Assembly (NCBI GenBank): GCA_902702965.1
Contig: CACRXP010000308.1
Coordinates: forward strand, 314,179 to 378,178
Direction: 5' to 3'
DNA length: 64,000 nt
DNA from: Spirometra erinaceieuropaei
Taxonomy: Eukaryota > Platyhelminthes > Cestoda > Diphyllobothriidea > Diphyllobothriidae
Both the position numbers and the translations under genes were made by a program. This document shows, piece after piece, positions 57,399 through 64,000 of the stretch. Within the stretch, counting starts at the first letter, position 1. Each line of letters begins with the position of its first letter. The notes beneath the pieces are model-generated. The model was given only the letters and a program-made list of their open reading frames with translations. It was not told the origin of the DNA and ran no database searches.

Positions 57399-60135
57399 GA
57401 GGGGAAGGTACTAAAGGCACATAAAAGTGCGCGATGCTTATATCGAGCATATTGAAGCATACCTAAACTAATGGGAGTCTAGGTTCTCCTTTTATTAGTA
57501 ATTACATTTAAAGAAAAACCCGCCGTTTAATCCACGAGGAGAAACACGCCTCTGTAAGCGCATAATAAATGACGCTAACGCAAATTCCACGAAACATCAG
57601 GCATGGATATGGTCTATGAGCACAGCAAAACAGACAGCATTTAAATTGGTTTCGCAGCCAATACCAAACGCTCATTTACTTACCAATGAGTGTACTGAAG
57701 GTAAAATAAGTTGGACAATTAAGTTACGGCAATATACAACTGAATTTAATATTGACATTTTGATAGCAAATCTGTTTATGTAGGTGCCGGCCATTTCTGG
57801 TGCTATGAGCCAAGCATCAGGTTTAATAGCCGTCGCAGTTGTTCACCAGTAGACGGTAGATAATGTGCGTTCTGCACATGATCTTTAAACGCACTAGGGA
57901 GAAAATAAACAAGCAACACCTACTTTTGTATTGTTACTGCTCAAACAGACGATTTGACTATATGCTACAGTGATTGATCGTGATATCGCATGTCACACTG
58001 AAAGGTGACAATGATAGTTGCTGAATGAATCTTATTTCAAATTTTCAAAGAGGCGAACACCAATGACTGTATTTCAGACAGTGTGTGTGCAAGTAAATAT
58101 TAAAACAAAAATACTTGCCGTAGGTCATATATGGTTATGTATATGTTACTAAAATACGATGATGCCACTTTGCCCTCAGTTAATGTGCATCTGTCGCCTA
58201 GAGGATGAGGTATGCAGTAAAACTGCGAATGCCTTAAATGGAGGCCTGAAATACTGACATTATTAAGACTATTAGACACCCCAGTTTACTAACCTCTCTA
58301 CAGTTCGACAACGAATGATTTATTTACTCTTGGGAATTTTCAAACGACATTGATAAGGTCAATCACCAATTACATATTATTGGCCGCTACGGCAAGGTGC
58401 AACACACAACCCGTCAATCCATCGATAACTAGTAATAAGCCAAGGGCATTTCGATGCAGTATTTGCCTCATTGCCAGAACATCGGGTTCGATATCGAGTT
58501 AAGACGTTCTAGAAAAGAAAAAAGACGAGTAAAACATGTGTGGTCGCTTACTGGCTACGTTAGACGCGAACAAATTCATTCAGCACCGCGCCAAACATAC
58601 ACGCGTGGAAATCGTAAATAAAAGGGCTTAGGAGTAAAAATAACAAAAGGCGATAAAACAAATGTGTGGGATCGTAAAAGAGGAGGCAGCAGCTCGGTTC
58701 TACTTATTACAGTATAACCGAACATTCCGACTTATGCTGTATCGGACGAAATCCTCTTTCTCCCCGTCTGACTACGGCGTCATGACGGAGTCGAAAGGTC
58801 TGATGACGAAAAAGGGCGCCTGTGGCTGGCACATCGAGCAATTAGCACCCAGGTTATTGCCAGTTAAAAGACGTCATGCGGTTGAGCACAACGTCTATGG
58901 TGGCGTTTGCGTGTTACTGTTGTGTTAATTACAAAATGTTTCAAAATATTCCGTTTCCTTTTTTAAATCGCCCCATCATTAGTCGAAATCAGTAAGTCCA
59001 GATGTGCGAAGAAGAACTGGAAGATTAGCCTTCAAATGTTAAACATTCTGACTCAAAAATCTATGAATGTTCCCGTCAAATGGGCGATTGTATGAAGCAT
59101 TCTGTCATTCCAGACAACTTCCTTTAATAAACAAACAAGTGTTTGCTATTCGACAGCGGTATGACATCAGTAGCCAAGCTAGTTACCGAGGGCTTTACTG
59201 CTTAATACTGTTTGAAAAGTCAACTTTATTCAATCCTATGCCGTTTATTAGTAATTATACTATAAAGTCCGCCAGTTCTTCTGCGCAAATCTCCCGTTCC
59301 TTTCACTGTATTTAATAATGGTTTTAAATGAGAATCCGAAATGCCACGCAAACAGTTCTTGCTCCAGCAATCTCCTACACGTCATATCATCTTTTTCGTA
59401 GAGCTTGCATCAACGATTTTATCGGCAATAGCAACTCAGCCTAAATTAACTTACGAAAAACGATTGCGGTTTTAACTCAACCGTGCTCACGCACTGTTTT
59501 GACGTCATTAATGATGATATGTGGATGAGCTTAGTATGTCTTTTAATCAAACGATAATTTCATTTAAAAGGGTTTATGTATCCAATAAATTCCGCTTTCA
59601 TTTATTATTCGCGTTTGCCTGTGTGATGTCAAAAACTACGACATATCTTATATACGTTCTGTTTACGAAGTTTACATTTACATTACGCGTGAAATGTAAG
59701 TGTAGAATTCCTTGCCAGACGAGTGACGTGTATACGTCAAAACAGAGTTCGGTGTATATACGGTAGTACTGATAGAATAAGATGATAATGAAAAACGTAT
59801 AGATCTCAGCAATGGATATCCTGGACGAAGAATTCCTTTGTTACTGTTCGAGCAAATCGAATTCCTAGCTCAAAGTCAGAATAAAAAATTAGTTAATGAA
59901 AAGAACGCCGATCACGCTCAAAAAGGATACAAAATGGGGGAAGGGGAATGTCAACAGAAGGCCAAATTTGCAGACATTTGAGAGAACGGCGTGGAAAATT
60001 CCAAGCGTTGACAAGTCGGATATAACACCGCCCGCTAATTCTCCACGTCCGGCTCTTGAAAACGATTTATGTGTTTGGAGTTACACGGCTGCTCTGACCC
60101 TTAAGTAGACACATCTTTCTAACGTCCCTTTTTAA
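57399..60135. other. AT-rich stretch without a supported gene
   Basis: Plus frames of 70-88 codons (58662-58928, 59067-59315, 59521-59766, 59896-60108) carry no motif I know. No LTR of the following element could be recognised by eye. Confidence 0.4.
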
Positions 60136-60222
60136 GAGACCGTCCGCCCTTTTAATATATACCGGCCTAACGATGCCGTCGCGACTACTTTTGCACGAAA
60201 ATATTACTCCCAAAGGCCAATT

Positions 60223-60970
60223 TTAACGAGTTGTGCGCTCCCCAGAAACTAAATCAACATCACCTGGTGTCAGTTCCACGGCTTCTCTTGTACATTTTGC
60301 ACTTTTCTGCAGGCGAGGACATATTCTTTTACACGTCGTCTCCAGAACACGCCAGCGAGGTAGTGCACTTGGTTCCATCCAACGTGGTACCGTGCCACCA
60401 ATTCGTCGCCGCAAGGCAGCCGTGGTCAGTTTCTCATCAACAATACGCTACTCAGGGTAAGCGGCTCTAAAGAGTGACTGTCTGATGTTAGCGGGACAAG
60501 CGGTCTATTATTTAATATACGTTCAGTCTGCACGAAAAGGATGCCCCTGTCTCTCTAGAGTTAGCTGTTGGTCCGAGACTATATTTTGGTCCCCATTGCG
60601 TAAGTCCTTTTTGAGTCAGGCTGGAGGCTATGTCAAGATGAACGGCTCTCGCCTGTAAGCAGCTAAACACACAATCATAACGTTTCTCCAAAGATCGTCC
60701 GCGTTTGACCATCAACGGACCTAACAAGTCCACACCAACGCACGTGGAAGGATACCAACCGACTTCTGTTCCATTAAAGGGAAGCGGTGACGTAATCTGC
60801 CCCTGAAGTTGCCGAAATATACGTCTGCAAAGAAAACATCTACCGATGACACGTTTGACAGAAGAGGTTCCTTTTAGAATCGAGAATTTTTGACGGATTG
60901 CACCTAGAACTTCGGCTGTCCCCCAATCGTCTTCGATTTCATGAAAGATGTGTATGATTAATTCTGTCAC
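60223..60970 (-). pseudogene. BEL/Pao integrase, broken
   Basis: Frame 60970-60512 carries the zinc-binding region (VIGRCFLCRR) and the start of the catalytic core with the first Asp (CVGVDLLGPLMVKRGRSLEKRYDCVFSCLQARAVHLDI). The rest of the core is lost in frame changes. Frame 60414-60223 looks like the C-terminal part (RRWRVLETTCKRICP, LTPGDVDLV). It cannot be active. Confidence 0.75.
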
Positions 60971-61074
60971 AGGATGATTTTATGGGAGGTTCGACGGGTA
61001 TTTTAATGATTCCAAAAATTTGAGTAGTTCAGGCGGTCACCAACTCACGCTACCCATTCAGTCAAAACCGGACA

Positions 61075-61909
61075 TCACTTTCTCAGGCCAATATTTCTCA
61101 CGGCATTTTTTCTGGTAATCTGCTGATAATCTGACTGCAGAGTATCCAATTCTTCTGAAAAGTGCTTCCTTTGTATAAGGTTTATCAAGCTAATGCTAGA
61201 TTGGTGCATTTCGGATACTCGGATAGGATCCAACATCAGCGTTTCCTTAGGAGCCTTGCCAGTGGTGACTCTGACGTACTGCTTGAAGCGCAGGAGCCAG
61301 ACCACAGCCCTTTGTAGCCTTGTCCAACTTCCAAAACGCATTACTAATTCGTCTAAACTATCGCATTGATTCACTATATGAACTTGGGCTATTTTCCACT
61401 TGAATTTCAAGTCTTCAGGTTGTCCTACAGGGGGCTGTACAAACCATTCGCCGCCAGGTCGGACTAAAAATTCCGGAGAGTCCAACCATCTACGTATCTG
61501 CGCAAAGTTGGACGTACTTCGAGAAGCAATTTCTGCTAGGTTGACGTCCGAACTCACGAATATCCACTGAGAGGTCGCAGACAGACCATGTATAACCGCC
61601 AGTCGGCTGGCCGCAAATAGGCAGAACCTGGTTAATTCATTGGGTATATAATAAAGGACTATCATCGAATCGATTTAGAACATTATTGTTTGGAAGTACC
61701 TGTCGGTGCTTGAGCGGACAAGCGCAGCCAGGGTAGCAGTTGCCAACTCTAAAAGTGGTATAAAGACGGCTTTGAGGGGGGTGACACATTGCCTTCAAAT
61801 AAACGAGTGAATAATGTAGATTTCCTGTGATGTTAATAAAGCGAGCATATACTACTGCATTGTATGATACTTCAGAGGCATCGCAAAATTTGTGCAGTTC
61901 GGCTCTCAT
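61075..61909 (-). pseudogene. BEL/Pao RNase H region and linker, broken
   Basis: Frame 61909-61637 has ELHKFCDASEVSYNAVVYARF, the first catalytic Asp stretch of the RNase H-like domain. Frame 61665-61075 continues with LTRFCLFAASRLAVIHG and SSDVNLAEIASR (last RNase H motif), then the linker before the integrase (RRWLDSPEFLVRPGGEW). One frame change lies near 61650. Confidence 0.75.
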
Positions 61910-61931
61910 TGGATCGCCGATATCTTTGGGC

Positions 61932-62960
61932 TTAAGACATCGGCCAGGCTGAAGTCTTCAGACTCCGTAAATTAAAGATCCAGTTTTCCCAACGAGAGCG
62001 CTCGATGCCAGATAATTGCTCATCCCAATTCAGTCCATTTGTGCAAACGAATTGCAGTAAACACTTCGCTGATATCAGGCAAGGCGAAGCGAAGCCCAGA
62101 GGGTAATACAGTGAGGACAAACAAGACAAAGTACCATAACAAGTGGACGGTTTTTCGGGCATATTGAAACTTGTCATCAGAATATCGTAATGTGTATCCC
62201 ACTGAAGCCCCAAATTTCGTTTAGTAGGAAAGGCGTTGGCGGCAATATCTCGCAGAACAGAAGAACGTTCAGTCGCACTAACGAGCGAGAGTATACGCCG
62301 GTCATAAGAAGCCCATTTCCGCATACGAAAGGCGTCTTGAGAGAGAAATTTACAAATTTCATCCACAAAACGTTTGGCCGAATCAATATCACATAACGAG
62401 ACTAGACAATAATCAACCGTTATACTCTGGTGAATTGCTCACCATAATGATGAATAGTAAGATGAACCGAAATATTATACAGCTTTTTGTAACGCAAAGG
62501 TGACACAAAAGGGCGAGGAAGTTTATCCGAATGGGTGAGATGTCCACTGAAACTCAACAGGCTCTCCTTCAAGCTCGTCATTTTCCCACCACAAAAATTT
62601 CAAAGCAGGTAGATCAGTCGAATGCACTTTCACTTGCAGGAACGTTTCCTCTAGATCCCCTGCGACTGCAATAAGCTCAAATCGGAAACCGCTCAACACA
62701 CTTACTAGCTTAGCGTTTAGGTCAGGTTCATGGCATAGATTGTCATTCAGAGACATACTTGGACTCTTGGCAGCACAGTCAAATACAACACGATTTTTTT
62801 CTGGTTTTCGGGGTTTGACAACGGGGTGGTGTGCTAAGTATCAGTGTCTCGTGACAGGAAACGCTGTGTTGCCGTCAACTCGCTCGACGTATCCCTTGTC
62901 CCTTGTTTGCTCAAATTTCGGAAGTAATTCGGCATCTTGACCCTACTTACTCTTGAGGTA
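61932..62960 (-). pseudogene. BEL/Pao reverse transcriptase, broken
   Basis: The region 62880-62523 reads RVVFDCAAK, SLNDNLCHEPDL and AVAGDLEETFLQVKV, then LKFLWW. The catalytic aspartate-bearing motifs further on are lost in a frame break at about 62520-62400. Frame 62366-61932 gives the post-RT connection (MRKWASYDRRIL, LGLQWDTHYDI, YYPLGFASPCLISAKCLLQ, GLNWDEQL) typical of this family. Confidence 0.8.
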
Positions 62961-63041
62961 GATTAGTCGTTAACGCGCCAATTGATAATTGTTTGGTAAA
63001 TTCAGCGTACTGTTTCACCAAGGGAGTGGCATTTGGTGATG

Positions 63042-63760
63042 TCAATTTATAATTTTAACGGAAGATCGCACAATAGCCGGTGCACGTTTGTCCTCCAATG
63101 AGTGACTCGCAGCCGTAGTTGAAGTGACCGAAAACTCCGAGTCGTATAGCTTCTTAATGTTGTGCGTCCCATCCTTTTCTTGATTTACAATGCAGTGATA
63201 GACAGAGCTCTGTTTTTGCCTGTCACGTGAAGACCCAAGCAACATCCAGTCCAGCAGTGTTTTAACGGAAAACGGCTTCCTTTTGCCACTCAGACGTTGG
63301 TCGAGTACCCAATGAGCTTCCGCCATATCATTACCAATGAGTATGCCAACCTCGCAATTAGTAAGCTCGTCGAACATTATACCGCTCAGGTGTGGCCACG
63401 AAGAGGCTATCATTTTAATTGTCGATTCTGCATGAAGTGGCAAGTCTTTGACCACCAAATCCCTTTCAATCTCAACTGACTCGGTTCATTAATGGGCAGC
63501 ACCCTTAGACAACTGACTTCCGAGTTGCATTTGATTGAACCGATTAAGGTGTCTATTGTTAATGTTGTTGGCGTTGCTAACACTCCATTTCCGAAGAGAA
63601 GCTTTCGTTTAATCAGAGTGACACCTTAGCCGCTGTCTAAAATGCGTTAGTTTCGACGTTTCCTGTCGGAGTTGCCAACTTGACAGGAATAACCCCCAGT
63701 CGTGATGTTACATGCGTAATTCCAGTCAGGGCACAAAGCCCTTCATCATTTTATGTTTTT
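63042..63760 (-). pseudogene. BEL/Pao protease region, broken
   Basis: An LDSG active-site motif is readable near 63630 on the minus strand but is followed at once by a stop and sits in another frame from its upstream part. The 138-codon frame 63458-63042 holds the rest of the retropepsin-like domain typical of this group, including GILIGNDMAEAHWVLDQR and WMLLGS. The protein would process the polyprotein. The open frames are disconnected, so the copy is dead. Confidence 0.75.
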
Positions 63761-64000
63761 CGATTATTTGCCGATGACCTGGAAACATATGCATATTACT
63801 TGACTTCCACGTTTTAGTGTTGATCATCCGCAAATAAGTCAGAGTAAGTCAATAGAAATACCATGCAACTGGTGACGGATGGTCTCATGTAAACTAAAGA
63901 ACCGCATATGGTTATGTCGCGTTAAAGCTATGAAAAAATAAGTAAACGTTTTACTTTTGCATTCAATTTTATAATCTCTTGCAAAGTTTTCCAGTGCATA

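Larger units (their letters stand above)
60140..63780 (-). mobile_element. BEL/Pao LTR retrotransposon, degraded, 5' part probably beyond the window
   Basis: On the minus strand, from high to low coordinates: protease, reverse transcriptase, RNase H region and integrase. This is the BEL/Pao order, and its motifs are present in each part. The frame changes repeatedly and stops occur, so no polyprotein can be made. The gag region should lie at or beyond the right edge. I could not identify LTRs. Confidence 0.85.

Noticed and set aside
57780..57860. Third copy of the tRNA-derived SINE body (GGCCATT...AGCCGTCG...TTCACCAGT)
   Set aside because: Matches are short and interrupted by large gaps.
1..64000. 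CRISPR arrays, rRNA, operons or bacterial genes
   Set aside because: No regularly spaced direct repeats, no rRNA-like conserved blocks and no tightly packed coding regions occur; the sequence is eukaryotic and repeat-rich.

Overview
The window looks like repeat-rich, AT-rich nuclear DNA of a flatworm, most likely a tapeworm of the Diphyllobothriidea (the Schistocephalus/Spirometra/Dibothriocephalus group). This is inference. It rests on a LINE whose endonuclease-reverse transcriptase carries a C-terminal array of C2H2 zinc fingers, a protein type I associate with those genomes, and on many Penelope-like and CR1/Jockey-like copies. There are no operons, ribosome-binding sites, rRNA genes or intact host genes. 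Every recognisable coding sequence is a transposable element or its remnant, and nearly all are broken. Layout: 1.3-2.1 kb is a 3' LINE fragment (-). 3.3-4.9 kb holds degraded blocks of an unrecognised protein family (-). 5.0-6.0 kb holds diverged SINE-like units. 6.0-10.8 kb is a nearly complete RTE-like LINE (-) with a zinc-finger tail. 13.0-13.7 kb holds short dispersed repeats. 13.9-18.5 kb is a nearly full-length CR1/Jockey-like LINE (+) with ORF1 and ORF2, abutting tail-to-tail a 5'-truncated LINE (-) at 18.5-19.9 kb. 20-28 kb is mostly AT-rich and gene-poor, with a tRNA-derived SINE relic (21.2 kb), one candidate exon (22.7 kb) and another block of the unrecognised family (24.3-24.8 kb). 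28.3-30.25 kb is a LINE (-) followed by a Penelope-like element, PLE (+). 34.3-35.1 kb is a second PLE 3' end. 36.4-38.0 and 44.25-45.7 kb form a diverged inverted repeat. Between its arms lie more blocks of the unrecognised family (42.1-43.4 kb) and a 165-codon frame followed by a hammerhead-like hairpin (43.6-44.25 kb). 47.8-49.5 kb is the best-preserved CR1/Jockey-like 3' copy (-). 49.8-51.2 kb is a cluster of PLE ends joined at (TA)n tracts around a 71-bp perfect palindrome. 52.0-52.5 kb is a Tc1/mariner relic. 54.9-57.4 kb holds further blocks of the unrecognised family and a SINE. 60.1-63.8 kb is a degraded BEL/Pao LTR retrotransposon (-) running off the right edge. How the parts work together: the elements are autonomous retrotransposons (RTE-like and CR1-like LINEs with APE endonuclease plus RT, PLEs with GIY-YIG endonuclease plus RT, BEL/Pao with protease-RT-RNaseH-integrase) plus short elements probably mobilised by them. 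The items most worth follow-up are (i) the dispersed, same-ordered protein blocks that match no family I know, (ii) hammerhead-like hairpins followed closely by AATAAA in PLE-type tails, and (iii) the palindromic PLE cluster.
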